64,000 bases of DNA from Kitasatospora cheerisanensis KCTC 2395 (GCF_000696185.1 NZ_KK853997.1:3886410-3950409); one strand, 5' to 3'; counted from the first letter of the stretch, positions 24,982 to 34,000 are shown. Numbers and translations are program-made. The notes: a model not told the origin generated them from the sequence alone.

Positions 24982-25980
24982 ATGAGCGAACGCATCCGTC
25001 TGCGCCGGTCCGCCGCCGCCCTGCTGGTGGCCCTGGTCACCACCGGGTCCGCCCTGCTGCTGACCGCCTGCGACCCGGAGGGCGACACCGGGACCGCCGC
25101 GCCGAGCAAGGCCGCCGACAGCCCGGCCGCCGACAAGCCGAGCAGCCCGGCCGGGCAGTCCTCGCCCGCCAAGGGCGGCGGCACGCTGAACAAGACCGCG
25201 GGCACCAAGCTGACCGTCAGCACCGGCACCAACACCGTCCTGATGGACGGCAAGTCCGTGGACTTCGGCACCGTCGTCCGCGACCTCGCCTGGTCCCCCG
25301 ACGGCAAGCACGCCGCCTTCATCGACGGCAGCGGCAACCTGCAGACCTCCGACCCCGACGGCAGCCACAAGACCGTCATCGCCAAGGCCCCCACCGGCAC
25401 CACCTGGTCCCACCCGACCTGGCAGGTCTACGGCCCGGACGAGCCGCACGGCGCCGGCACCTACCTGCTGTTCACCGCCGACGACAAGAAGGCGCTGAAG
25501 CTGCTGTCGGTCGAGGCGAAGGCCAACGCCAAGCCCGAACCGCTGCACGTCGGCGACTCCGAGGCCGAGAAGCCGCTGCCGGACACCGGCAACCAGTGGC
25601 CGAACTCGGCCGGCCCGGCGGGCATGACGGTGTACGCCAACAAGAACGACGGACAGGTCTACTTCCACGACGTGATCAGCCGGACCAACGGCGGCGTGAT
25701 CACCAAGGGTTCGCAGCCGGCGATCTCCGACGACGGCGAGGTGGTGTTCGTCCGCTCGGTCAGCGGCCACGCCCACATCTTCGCCAAGGCGTCCGAGCAG
25801 GGCAGCAAGGAGACCGACCTGACGCCGGACGCCTCGGTCGACTACACCGAGCCGGTGATCTCGCACGACGGCAAGACCGTCGCGTTCCGCGGCCCGGACG
25901 GCATCTACATCGTCCCCGCCAAGGGCGGAAAGCCCGACAAGATCACCGACACCGTCGGGCTGCCCGCCTACCGCTCCTGA
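24982..25980 (+). CDS. TolB-like beta-propeller lipoprotein, paralogue 3
   Basis: 332 residues with lipobox LLTAC (Cys30), a Ser/Pro/Lys linker (about 31-70) and the same propeller core. The central part (YGPDEPHGAGTYLLFTADDK, then LHVGDSEAEKPLPDTGNQ) has diverged from copies 1 and 2, and its upstream region no longer matches theirs. The ATG after GGGGGAATG was chosen, rather than upstream in-frame starts, because it gives the signal peptide at the right place. Its last 13 bp overlap the convergent gene. Confidence 0.87.
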   Translation: MSERIRLRRSAAALLVALVTTGSALLLTACDPEGDTGTAAPSKAADSPAADKPSSPAGQSSPAKGGGTLNKTAGTKLTVSTGTNTVLMDGKSVDFGTVVRDLAWSPDGKHAAFIDGSGNLQTSDPDGSHKTVIAKAPTGTTWSHPTWQVYGPDEPHGAGTYLLFTADDKKALKLLSVEAKANAKPEPLHVGDSEAEKPLPDTGNQWPNSAGPAGMTVYANKNDGQVYFHDVISRTNGGVITKGSQPAISDDGEVVFVRSVSGHAHIFAKASEQGSKETDLTPDASVDYTEPVISHDGKTVAFRGPDGIYIVPAKGGKPDKITDTVGLPAYRS

Positions 25981-26567
25981 GCCAGCCGGGCCAACTCCTC
26001 CTGGAGATTCGGGAGTTGCTGGTCCGCCAGGTCGTGCGGCAGCCACTCCATCGGCTCGATGAAGCGGAACAGCACCCGGCTGGGAGTGATCGCGAACTCG
26101 TAGTCGACGAAGCCCACCACGGCGCCCAGCTCGCCCCGGGCGGCCCCGCGCACCACGTGCGCGGTCAGGTCGTCCGGGGCGCCCTCCTGATCGGCCGTCA
26201 GGTGCCGCCGGGCGTTCGGGCGGCCCAGGTACGGGCAGACCATCGTCGCGTACAGCATGCACGCCCGGTGGCCCGGAGCCTCCATGGTCGGCGCCATGTT
26301 CCGGTACGGCCGGCCGGCCGCCAGCGCCTCGCCGATCGCGGCCGCCTCCTCCCCGCCGACCACCCGCCACACCGGCCCGCGCGGCATCAGCGTGTTGCAC
26401 ACCGAGCACAGCCGCTCGCGCGCACAGGCCGCGGACCGCTCGTAGTCGGTCAGGCCGAACTGCGGGTGCCCGTCCTCCCACGGCGTGATCGCGGGCACCG
26501 GATAGCCGCGCTCGTCACGCGGACGGACGGCCACGGCGGGCGGCTTGGGCACGGAGTCGAAACGCAT
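25968..26567 (-). CDS. Conserved hypothetical protein with Cys pairs
   Basis: 199 residues. Two cysteine pairs, LCSVCNTLMPRG and CMLYATMVCPYL, about 50 residues apart, could form a zinc site. No transmembrane segment. I do not recognise a named family, though similar proteins occur widely in Streptomyces. Its stop lies inside the 3' end of the convergent lipoprotein gene (13-bp overlap). Confidence 0.7.
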   Translation of the reverse strand: MRFDSVPKPPAVAVRPRDERGYPVPAITPWEDGHPQFGLTDYERSAACARERLCSVCNTLMPRGPVWRVVGGEEAAAIGEALAAGRPYRNMAPTMEAPGHRACMLYATMVCPYLGRPNARRHLTADQEGAPDDLTAHVVRGAARGELGAVVGFVDYEFAITPSRVLFRFIEPMEWLPHDLADQQLPNLQEELARLAQER

Positions 26568-26593
26568 GCCCCATGCCTATCACGCCCCGCGGC

Positions 26594-27103
26594 TCAGCCG
26601 CGCGGCACCGCATAGTCGGTCAACTCGGCACAACGCGGAACGAGTTGGCTCCACTCGCCGGGCACGTCCAGCACCGCGATCCCGGCGGTGGCGAACTTCT
26701 CCCGCAGCCGCTCCAAGGGCTCGCTCTCCCGGCCCCCGGCCAGTGCCAGCACCAGCTCCTGCACCTCCGGCCGGTGCCCGACCAGCATCGCGGTGTGCAC
26801 CATCGGCGGCAACTCCCGCAACAGGCCCACCAGTTCGTCCGGCCCGGCGCGGTACGCCCGGGGCTCCAGGACGAGATCGGGCGCACCGCCGAGCTCCTGC
26901 TCCGCCAACTCCCAGGTCTGCCGGGTGCGCACCGCCGTCGAGCACAGCACCCGGTCCGGCACCAGCCCGTGCGCGGCCAGCCACCGCCCCGCCGCCGCCG
27001 CGTCGGCCCGGCCGCGCTCGGCCAGCGGGCGCAGCTCGTCCGGAACGTCCGGCCAGTCCGCCTTGGCGTGCCGCAGCACGATCAACCGCCGCTGTTGGGT
27101 CAT
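26594..27103 (-). CDS. SixA-like histidine phosphatase (phosphoglycerate mutase superfamily)
   Basis: 169 residues. The phosphohistidine motif LIVLRHAKADWPD is at the N-terminus and the second catalytic His is in MLVGHRPEVQELV, as in the short SixA subgroup of the histidine phosphatase superfamily. It is a probable protein phosphohistidine or small phosphoester phosphatase; the target is unknown. The ATG directly before TQQRRLIVLRHA is the natural start. Confidence 0.9.
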   Translation of the reverse strand: MTQQRRLIVLRHAKADWPDVPDELRPLAERGRADAAAAGRWLAAHGLVPDRVLCSTAVRTRQTWELAEQELGGAPDLVLEPRAYRAGPDELVGLLRELPPMVHTAMLVGHRPEVQELVLALAGGRESEPLERLREKFATAGIAVLDVPGEWSQLVPRCAELTDYAVPRG

Positions 27104-27198
27104 TGCTCCAGTGTGGCCCGCCCGACCAATAGTGTGTTGCGGGACGCGCCGCCGAACCGCGGCTGCCAGGATGGGCATCCCGACCTCTGGAGGCCGCC

Positions 27199-27780
27199 AT
27201 GGCTGTCACCGTCCACCTCGCCCAGCAGGACGACGCCGACGCACTGCTCGGCCGCAGCCCGCTGGCCGCGCTCACCGGCATGCTGCTGGACCAGCAGGTG
27301 CCGATGGAGAAGGCGTTCAGCGGCCCGCTGGTCATCGCGCAGCGCATGGGCGCCGACGACCTGGACGCGCACGCCATCGCCGCCGCCGACCCGGAGGCCT
27401 TCGCCGCGCTGTTCGCCGAGAAGCCCGCCGTGCACCGCTTCCCCGGCTCGATGGCCAAGCGCGTCCAGCAGTTGTGCGCCTACCTGGTCGAGCACTACGA
27501 CGGCGACGCCGAGGCGGTCTGGCGCGACGCCCCCTCCGGCAAGGACCTGCTGGCCCGGCTGAAGGCGCTGCCCGGTTTCGGCGTGCAGAAGGCGCAGATC
27601 TTCCTCGCCCTGCTCGGCAAGCAGTACGGCGTCCGCCCGACCGGCTGGCGGGAGGCGGCCGGCGCGTACGGCGAGGAGGGCTGCCACCGCTCGGTCGCCG
27701 ACATCACCGGCCCGGAGTCGCTGCTGAAGGTCCGCGCCACCAAGCAGGAGGCCAAGCGCGCCGCCAAGGCCAAGGGCTGA
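27199..27780 (+). CDS. HhH-GPD-type base excision DNA repair protein
   Basis: 193 residues with the helix-hairpin-helix LPGFGVQKAQIFLALLGKQY around 128-147 and the start ALTGMLLDQQVPMEKAF typical of the endonuclease III/AlkA superfamily. There is no Fe-S cluster cysteine set. The C-terminus is Lys-rich. This short actinobacterial subgroup is annotated as a base excision repair glycosylase; substrate not established. Good GGAGG-like site (TCTGGAGG) before the ATG. Confidence 0.88.
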   Translation: MAVTVHLAQQDDADALLGRSPLAALTGMLLDQQVPMEKAFSGPLVIAQRMGADDLDAHAIAAADPEAFAALFAEKPAVHRFPGSMAKRVQQLCAYLVEHYDGDAEAVWRDAPSGKDLLARLKALPGFGVQKAQIFLALLGKQYGVRPTGWREAAGAYGEEGCHRSVADITGPESLLKVRATKQEAKRAAKAKG

Positions 27781-27834
27781 CATCGCCGGAAAAATCGGAC
27801 GACACCCGTCCGCCGCCCCGCTAGCGTCGAAGGC

Positions 27835-28329
27835 ATGCGTGCCCTGACCGAGCCCGAGATCCGCGCGTCCTTCGTCAACTGCTCGAAGGGCGAGGCCAAA
27901 CGGCTTCCCGTCCCGCGCGAACTCGCCGAACAGCGCTGGGACGACCTGGACTTCCTCGGCTGGCGCGACCTCGGCGCCCCCGACCGGGCGTACCTGGTCG
28001 CCGAGCTCGACGACGCCCTGGTCGGGGTGGTGCTCCGGTCGCCGAACGTCCGGCGCAGCCTGACCCGCACCAACGTCTGCTCGGTGTGCATCACCGCCCA
28101 CCAGGGCAGCGGCGTCTCGCTGCTCACCGCTCCCCGGGCCGGCGCCCGCGGCCGGGAGGGCAACTCGGTCGGCACCTACCTCTGCGCCGACCTGGCCTGC
28201 TCGCTGTACGTGCGCGGCATCCGCCGCCCGGCCACGGTCAGCCGCCCGAACGAGTCCCTCCCGCTGGAGGACCAGATCGCCCGGACGGTCGCCAACCTGG
28301 AGTCCTTCCTCCGCCAGGTCCTGGCCTGA
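27835..28329 (+). CDS. FBP domain protein (EF-G-binding C-terminal treble-clef zinc finger)
   Basis: 164 residues with the FBP_C pattern: N-terminal FVNCSKGEAKRLPVP, then NVCSVCITAHQG and YLCADLACSLYVRG, four cysteines forming a treble-clef zinc finger. Relatives bind elongation factor G and help rescue fusidic-acid-stalled ribosomes, but single-domain actinobacterial proteins of this kind have no proven function. It ends 7 bp from the convergent YbhB gene. Confidence 0.88.
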   Translation: MRALTEPEIRASFVNCSKGEAKRLPVPRELAEQRWDDLDFLGWRDLGAPDRAYLVAELDDALVGVVLRSPNVRRSLTRTNVCSVCITAHQGSGVSLLTAPRAGARGREGNSVGTYLCADLACSLYVRGIRRPATVSRPNESLPLEDQIARTVANLESFLRQVLA

Positions 28330-28336
28330 CGTCCCG

Positions 28337-28858
28337 TCACGGAGCGGACTGGTACTCCACGGTGAGCAGCGCCCGGCCCAGCGCGTGCGCGGTCAGGTGG
28401 AAGCCGACCTGCGCGGCGGGGGTGTCGCGGTCGACGCCGAGGTGCTCCACGTCCAGCGCGTGCACCACGAACACGTACCGGTGGGCCGGCCCGGGCGGCG
28501 GGGCCGCGCCGTCGTACCGGTGGCCGGGGAAGTCGGTGCGGACGTGGAACGCCCCGCCGGGCAGCCCGCCGTCGTCCGACCCGGCGCCGCGCGGCAGTTC
28601 GGTGGTGGTGGCCGGCAGGTCGACGGCCAGCCAGTGCCACCAGCCGGCCGCGGTCGGCGCGTCGGGGTCGTAGCAGGTCACCGCGAACGACCGGGTGCCC
28701 GCCGGGAACCCGGACCAGGACAGCTGCGGCGACTCGTTCCCCGCCGCGTGCACGTGCGCGTCCGGCATGGTCGCGCCGTCCACCAGGTCGTCGCTGCGCA
28801 GCTGGAACCTCGCCACCGGCGGCAGGAAGTCGTACGGGAGCGGGATGCGACCGGTCAT
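28337..28858 (-). CDS. YbhB/YbcL family Raf-kinase-inhibitor-like protein
   Basis: 173 residues of PEBP fold: NESPQLSWSGFPAGTRSFAV, then CYDPDAPTAAGWWHWLAVD and HRYVFVVHALD. Bacterial members are small ligand-binding proteins of unclear role. The GTCATCGG start context places the ATG before TGRIPLPYDFLPP. Confidence 0.92.
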   Translation of the reverse strand: MTGRIPLPYDFLPPVARFQLRSDDLVDGATMPDAHVHAAGNESPQLSWSGFPAGTRSFAVTCYDPDAPTAAGWWHWLAVDLPATTTELPRGAGSDDGGLPGGAFHVRTDFPGHRYDGAAPPPGPAHRYVFVVHALDVEHLGVDRDTPAAQVGFHLTAHALGRALLTVEYQSAP

Positions 28859-28908
28859 CGGTGTCCTCTCACAGGGCGGATGGGGTACGCCGGGCAGTCT
28901 ACGGAGCG

Positions 28909-29745
28909 TCAGCCGCGGCCCAGCGCCTCGACGGCCGCGCCGAGCACCGTGTCGGTCCGGCCCAGGTCGAAGACCAGGTCGAAGTGGTTGCGGCCGCCGA
29001 TCAGCAGTTCCCGCACCGCCACCCCGGCGTCCCGGGCCGCGTGCGCGAACTCCGCCTGCTGGCGGGCGAACTCGTCGGTCTCGTACTCGCCCAGTGCCAT
29101 CACCAGCGGCGGCAGCCCCGCAAGGTCGGCGAACAGCGGGCTGAGCCGGCGGGCCCGCTCCTCGTCCAGCCCGAGCGGCTGGTTGACGTAGCTCAGCGCC
29201 ACCGGCTCCAGGTCGTACACCCCGCTGAGCAGCGCCGCCCCGGCGATCCGCCCCTTCAGCCGCCCGTCCAGCAGCGCGGTGGCGGCCAGGTGCGCGCCCG
29301 CCGAGCTGCCGCTCAGCACGATCCGCTCGGGGTCCACGCCCAGCTCGGCGGCGTGCTCGACCAGCCACACCACCGCCTCGGTGACCTGCCCGGCGATCTG
29401 CTCCACCGTCCACCCGGGCGCCAGCCCGTAGCCCACGGCGGCGTACGCGGTGCCCCGGGCCACGAAGTCCAGCGCGGGGAAGACCGAGTCCTCCTTGCCG
29501 AGCTCCTGCCAGAAGCCGCCGTGCACGAAGACGTGCAGCGGCGCGCCCGGCCCGGCCGGGAAGAAGTCGATCAGTTCCGGCCCGTGCGCCCCGTACCGCA
29601 GCTCCCGCTGCCCGGGCAGCTCCCGGTAGGCCCGCCCGCTCTCCCGGGCGTACGCGGCGAGCTCCGCGTCGAAATCCTCCACCCGGCTGCTCGGCGAGTA
29701 CTCCCGATCGAGTTCCCGCTGGTCGAAGCCCCGGTAGACCGCCAT
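28909..29745 (-). CDS. Alpha/beta hydrolase, kynurenine formamidase/esterase-like
   Basis: 278 residues from the ATG (GGGAG 7 bases upstream; a GTG directly before is possible). Oxyanion motif HVFVHGGFWQE, nucleophile elbow VLSGSSAGAHLAA, and late acid/base residues (ALGEYETDEF, GGRNHFDLV) fit the arylformamidase/BD-FAE-like esterase group. It would hydrolyse an ester or N-formyl amide; the substrate cannot be read from the sequence. No tryptophan catabolism genes are nearby. Confidence 0.87.
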   Translation of the reverse strand: MAVYRGFDQRELDREYSPSSRVEDFDAELAAYARESGRAYRELPGQRELRYGAHGPELIDFFPAGPGAPLHVFVHGGFWQELGKEDSVFPALDFVARGTAYAAVGYGLAPGWTVEQIAGQVTEAVVWLVEHAAELGVDPERIVLSGSSAGAHLAATALLDGRLKGRIAGAALLSGVYDLEPVALSYVNQPLGLDEERARRLSPLFADLAGLPPLVMALGEYETDEFARQQAEFAHAARDAGVAVRELLIGGRNHFDLVFDLGRTDTVLGAAVEALGRG

Positions 29746-29838
29746 CACGCCGCTCCCTCACCCAACCAGGTATAGACCAATACGGGAAGCCGCGGTTAGC
29801 GTGGTCACTCCCCGTACTTCCTTCTCCGGAGTTGCCCC

Positions 29839-31002
29839 GTGGAGACGTCCGTCCTCGCCTTCGCCACCGACCTGCTCGACGAAGGGGCCGACACCTTCTT
29901 CGGCAACCTTACCGACCGGGCCGGAGTCGGCGGTGTCACGCTCGCCTCCGTCTACCACGAGGCCCGCGACGTCTTCCCGCACAACCCGCACCGCGTGCTG
30001 CGCTACCTCGAACCCGGCGCCGCCTACTTCCGTCCCGACCCCGCCCGCTGGTCCGGCCGCCGCCTCACCCCGCTCCCCTCCACCGCCATCGGCACCCGCG
30101 ACCCGTTCGCCGAGGCCGCCGAGGAGACCCGCCGCCGCGGCCTCAAGCTCCACGCCTGGACGGTCTTCTGCCACAACGACCGGCTCGGCTTCGTCCACCC
30201 CGACTGCGCCCCCGCGAACGCCTTCGGCGACCGCCACCTCACCGAGCTCTGCCCCGCCAACCCCGAGGTCCGCGAGTACTGCCACACCCTGGTCGAGGAA
30301 CTCGCCCGCTACGGCGTCGACGCGATCCGCGCCGAGTCCCTGCACTTCCACGGCCTGGCCCACGGCTACCACCACGAGCGCTACTTCGAACAGCTCGGCC
30401 CCGTCACCGAGGCGCTGCTCTCCGTCTGCTTCTGCCCGTACTGCCTGGCCGCCGCCACCGCCGCGGGCGTCCCCGCCGAACACGTCCGCGACACCGTCCG
30501 CGCCGAACTGCGCGCCCGCCTCGCCGACGAGACCCGCGCCCTCGCCCCCGCCCCCCTCGACCAGCTCGCCGGCGGCGCCCTCGCCGCCTACCTCGACGCC
30601 GCCGCCCGCACCGTCACCACCCTCACCGCCGAACTCGCCGCCACCGCCGCCGCCCACGGCATGCGCCTCACCTTCATGGACGGCGGCGGCCCCGGCACCG
30701 GCTGGCTCTCCGGCATCGACCTCCCCGCCCTCGCCACCGCCGCCCACCGGATCGAGACCCTCGGCTACGCGAAGACCCCCGAGGAGGTCCGCGAGAAGGT
30801 CGCCGCCTTCGCCCTGCACGGCGTCCGCCCCGAGAACATGGCCGTCATCCTGCGCCCCATGTCCTCCGACTGCGACGGCCCCGCCAACCTCGCCGCCAAG
30901 ATCACCACCCTCCGCGAACTCGGCGTCCCCGAGGTCGAGTTCTACAACTACGGCCTCATGCGGCTCAGCTCCCTCGACCGCATCGGCGCTGCGCTGCGCT
31001 GA
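29839..31002 (+). CDS. TIM-barrel, glycoside-hydrolase-like protein of unknown function
   Basis: 387 residues, GTG start. Alternating strand/helix pattern of a TIM barrel, with LKLHAWTVFCHNDRLGFVHP, YGVDAIRAESLHFHG and LTFMDGGGPGTG resembling family-10-type or alpha-galactosidase-like barrels. Unusual cysteines, LSVCFCPYCLAAA and FGDRHLTELCPANPEV, suggest a metal or disulfide site. No signal peptide, so cytoplasmic. I cannot assign a substrate. It ends 10 bp from the convergent HerA-like gene. Confidence 0.75.
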   Translation: METSVLAFATDLLDEGADTFFGNLTDRAGVGGVTLASVYHEARDVFPHNPHRVLRYLEPGAAYFRPDPARWSGRRLTPLPSTAIGTRDPFAEAAEETRRRGLKLHAWTVFCHNDRLGFVHPDCAPANAFGDRHLTELCPANPEVREYCHTLVEELARYGVDAIRAESLHFHGLAHGYHHERYFEQLGPVTEALLSVCFCPYCLAAATAAGVPAEHVRDTVRAELRARLADETRALAPAPLDQLAGGALAAYLDAAARTVTTLTAELAATAAAHGMRLTFMDGGGPGTGWLSGIDLPALATAAHRIETLGYAKTPEEVREKVAAFALHGVRPENMAVILRPMSSDCDGPANLAAKITTLRELGVPEVEFYNYGLMRLSSLDRIGAALR

Positions 31003-31012
31003 CCGGACGAGC

Positions 31013-32578
31013 TCAACGCCGCCGCTTCGCCGTCCCGAACAGGCTCCGGCTGATCTCCCGCCCCAACTGCGTCCCCGCCGACCGCGCGAACGACTTCAAC
31101 GCCGCGCTGTTCAGCAACGACCCCAGCATCCCGTCCTCCTCCTTCTCCCTCCGCTGCGGCTTCTCCGGCTCGGGCGCGGGAGCCGGAGCGGGAGCGGGGG
31201 CGGGCGGCTCCGGCCGTGCGGCCGCGAGCTTCTCGTAGGCGGACTCCCGGTCGACCGCGTCCCGGTACTTCGCGTTCAGCCCCGAAGCCCCCACCGCCGC
31301 CGCCAGTTCCCCCTCCGGCAGCGGCCCCATCAACGACCGCGGTGCCCGCAGCCGGGTCGCCGCGACCGGCGTCGGCGCGCCCTTCTCCGAGAGCACCGTC
31401 ACCACCGCCTCCCCGGTGCCCAGCCCGGTGAGCACGGCCGCCAGGTCGTACTCGGAGCGGGGGAAGGTCGACACCGTCGCCTTCAGCGCCTTCGCGTCGT
31501 CCGGCGTGTACGCCCGCAGCGCGTGCTGGACCCGGTTGCCGAGCTGCGCCAGCACGTCCGCGGGGACGTCCTTCGGGGTCTGGGTGACGAAGAAGATGCC
31601 GACGCCCTTGGAGCGGATCAGCCGGACGGTCTGGGTGATCGCCTCCTGGAAGGCCTTCGAGGCGCCCTTGAACAGCAGGTGCGCCTCGTCGAAGAAGAAC
31701 ACCAGCTTCGGCCGGTCGAGGTCGCCGACCTCCGGCAGGTGCTGGTACAGGTCGGCGAGCAGCCACATCAGGAAGGTGGAGAACAGTCGCGGCCGGTCCT
31801 GCACCGCCGGGAGTTCGAGCACCGACACCAGGCCGCGCCCGTCGTCCGCGGTGCGCAGCAGGTCGGAGGTGTCGAACTCGGGCTCGCCGAAGAACGCCGC
31901 GGCGCCCTGGTTCTCCAGCAGGGTCAGCGAGCGCAGGATCACCCCGGCGGTGGCGGCGGACAGCCCGCCGATGCCCTTCAGCTCCTCCTTGCCCTCCGGC
32001 GAGGTGAGGAAGGAGATGACGGCGCTCAGGTCCTTCAGGTCGTACAGCTCCAGGCCGTGCCGGTCCGCGTAGGAGAACACCAGCGAGAGCGAGGCCTCCT
32101 GGGTCTCGTTCAGCTCCAGCACCTTGGCCAGCAGCAGCGGCCCGAAGCTGGTGACGGTGGCCCGCACGGGGGTGCCGGCGCCCTGGCCGCCGAGCGAGAG
32201 GAACTCGGCCGGGCAGCCGGCCGCCGTCCAGTCCTGCCCGACCTCGGCGGCCCGCGCGGTGAGCTTCTCGCCGCCCCGGCCGGGCGCGGCGATCCCGGAC
32301 ACGTCGCCCTTGATGTCGGCGAGGAAGACCGGCACCCCGGCGGCGGAGAGCTGTTCGGCGATCAGCTGGAGGGTCTTGGTCTTCCCGGTGCCGGTCGCCC
32401 CGGCGACCAGCCCGTGCCGGTTCAGCACGCCCAGCGGGATGCGCACCTGCGCGGCGGGGTAGGCGGTGCCGTCCTGGAGGACCGCGCCGAGGTCGAGGGC
32501 CGGTCCGGTGAAGGCGTATCCGGCGGCGATCCGGGCGACCGGTTCGGGCAGGGCGGCGGGTTCGGTGTCAGCGGTCAT
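31013..32578 (-). CDS. HerA-like ATPase/helicase, DUF853 family
   Basis: 521 residues. Walker A GATGTGKT at 60-67, Walker B KLVFFFDEAHLLFKGA, then FFVTQTPKDVPADVLAQLGN, as in the YjgR/DUF853 (HerA-like bipolar helicase) family. The C-terminus has a Pro/Ala linker (PAPAPAPAPEPEKP) and a basic tail. It probably forms a DNA- or protein-translocating hexamer; the cellular role in actinobacteria is not settled. The ATG was chosen at MTADTEPAALPEP; upstream ORF sequence looks non-coding. Confidence 0.9.
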   Translation of the reverse strand: MTADTEPAALPEPVARIAAGYAFTGPALDLGAVLQDGTAYPAAQVRIPLGVLNRHGLVAGATGTGKTKTLQLIAEQLSAAGVPVFLADIKGDVSGIAAPGRGGEKLTARAAEVGQDWTAAGCPAEFLSLGGQGAGTPVRATVTSFGPLLLAKVLELNETQEASLSLVFSYADRHGLELYDLKDLSAVISFLTSPEGKEELKGIGGLSAATAGVILRSLTLLENQGAAAFFGEPEFDTSDLLRTADDGRGLVSVLELPAVQDRPRLFSTFLMWLLADLYQHLPEVGDLDRPKLVFFFDEAHLLFKGASKAFQEAITQTVRLIRSKGVGIFFVTQTPKDVPADVLAQLGNRVQHALRAYTPDDAKALKATVSTFPRSEYDLAAVLTGLGTGEAVVTVLSEKGAPTPVAATRLRAPRSLMGPLPEGELAAAVGASGLNAKYRDAVDRESAYEKLAAARPEPPAPAPAPAPAPEPEKPQRREKEEDGMLGSLLNSAALKSFARSAGTQLGREISRSLFGTAKRRR

Positions 32579-32712
32579 GTCTCGGATCTCCCCGACTGAA
32601 CGGTGAAATGACAACATTTCCCATGAAATAGCCCGCATTGCCCCGCGCCCGGTCAACGCACCGTTGGTCCCGCTTGCTGCGCCCGCCATGCCCCAAACGG
32701 TAGGCTTTCCGT

Positions 32713-33009
32713 GTGATCTTCAAGCGCATCGGTAACGGGCGGCCGTACCCGGATCACGGCCGGACCAGCACCCGCCAGTGGGCGGACGTCGCGCCGCGTC
32801 CGGTGCGGCTCGACCAGTTGGTGACCACCAAGGGCCAGTTGGACCTGGAGACCCTCCTCGCGGAGGACTCCACCTTCTACGGGGACCTCTTCGCCCACGT
32901 GGTGAAGTGGCGCGGAGACCTGTACCTGGAGGACGGGCTGCACCGCGCCGTGCGGGCCGCCCTCCAGCAGCGGCAGGTCCTGCACGCCCGCGTGCTGGAG
33001 ATGGACTGA
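32713..33009 (+). CDS. Small conserved protein, ParB/Srx-like or VapB-labelled
   Basis: 98 residues. The core RLDQLVTTKGQLDLETLLAE followed by WRGDLYLEDGLHRAVRA resembles the ParB/sulfiredoxin fold's DGxHR motif. From memory, actinobacterial orthologues are often labelled VapB-family antitoxin, but no PIN-domain toxin gene lies beside it, so a toxin-antitoxin role is doubtful. It precedes the LytR_C gene, as I recall it doing in S. coelicolor. Confidence 0.75.
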   Translation: MIFKRIGNGRPYPDHGRTSTRQWADVAPRPVRLDQLVTTKGQLDLETLLAEDSTFYGDLFAHVVKWRGDLYLEDGLHRAVRAALQQRQVLHARVLEMD

Positions 33010-33214
33010 CGGATCGTCATCCGCCGTCGGCTGCAACCGATGGTCGGTGTCGGTACGTCCTTTCGAGTGCCGTCGTCCCCCGGATGATGATCATCCAGTA
33101 CCTGTGTCGCTGTTGTCGGATTAGTCTGCTGACTACCGCGGTGCACGCGGCCCTCTTCCACGGCCGCGCTGCGGTCACCGGCACCCCACCCTGGCACCTA
33201 TGGGGAGACAGATC

Positions 33215-33904
33215 ATGAGCATGTTGACTCCCCGGGGGTTGAAGGGGAAGCAGTACCGGATCACCGGCAACAGCTACCCCCGCCTCGGGCGCCCGTCGCG
33301 CCGCGGCCGCAAGGTCGCCGTCGCCGTCGGCGGCGTCCTCGCCCTCGGCCTGGTCTCGGTCGGCGGGGTCCAGCTCTACGGGGTGTTCACCGGCAAGGAC
33401 AACCACGCCGCCGCGCAGGCCTGTGCCACCCCGTCCGGCAAGCCGCTGGCCGCGCCGGAGGGCTCCGCGTCCCCCGCGGCCGCCGGCTCCCCCGCCGCGG
33501 GCGGGCCCGCGGCGGCCGCGCGCAACACGGCCGTGCCGCAGCCGGCCGCCGTGACGGTGAACGTGCTCAACGCCACCGGCAAGAGCGGCCTGGCCGCCCA
33601 CACCGCCGACGAGCTGCGCAAGCGCGGCTTCCAGGTGGGCACGGTCGGCAACGCGCCGTCCGCGCTGGACAAGAAGGTCCCGGGCACCGCGCAGGTGCTG
33701 AGCGGTCCGGGCGGGCTGGGCGCGGCCACCCTGCTGGTCTCCCAGGTGGCGTCCGCCACCAGCTCCGAGGACGCCCGCACCGACGGCTCCGTGGACTTCG
33801 TCATCGGCGACGCCTTCACCGCGCTGGCCGACCCGACCCAGGCCGCCGCCGCGCTGGCCGAGCTCACCAAGCCGTCGCCCAGCCCGGAGCCCGGCCACTG
33901 CTGA
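33215..33904 (+). CDS. LytR C-terminal domain membrane protein
   Basis: 229 residues. A basic N-terminus (RRGRK) precedes one TM helix (about 33-54), then an Ala/Ser/Pro linker, and a LytR_C domain from about 108 (VTVNVLNATGKSGLAAHTAD, ELRKRGFQVGTVGNA). LytR_C domains occur in cell-wall glycopolymer transfer proteins; stand-alone copies are anchored outside the membrane with unknown role. GGGGAGA precedes the ATG. Confidence 0.9.
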   Translation: MSMLTPRGLKGKQYRITGNSYPRLGRPSRRGRKVAVAVGGVLALGLVSVGGVQLYGVFTGKDNHAAAQACATPSGKPLAAPEGSASPAAAGSPAAGGPAAAARNTAVPQPAAVTVNVLNATGKSGLAAHTADELRKRGFQVGTVGNAPSALDKKVPGTAQVLSGPGGLGAATLLVSQVASATSSEDARTDGSVDFVIGDAFTALADPTQAAAALAELTKPSPSPEPGHC

Positions 33905-33930
33905 GCGGCCCGCCCGCACGAACGACGGAA

Positions 33931-33975
33931 AGAGATCCGGCCGGAGACGGGGCTTCCGTTTCCGGCCGGATCTCT
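33931..33975. terminator. Bidirectional hairpin terminator
   Basis: A 15-bp perfect stem (33931-33945 with 33961-33975), extended inward by five more pairs including one G-U, with loop GGCTT. It lies between the convergent LytR_C and upp genes. Confidence 0.85.
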
Positions 33976-34000
33976 ACGTTTGGAACCGTGCGGAGGGCGC

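Noticed and set aside
32713-33009. Toxin-antitoxin pair
   Set aside because: Only the putative antitoxin-like protein is present; the neighbours are HerA-like and LytR_C genes, with no toxin ORF.
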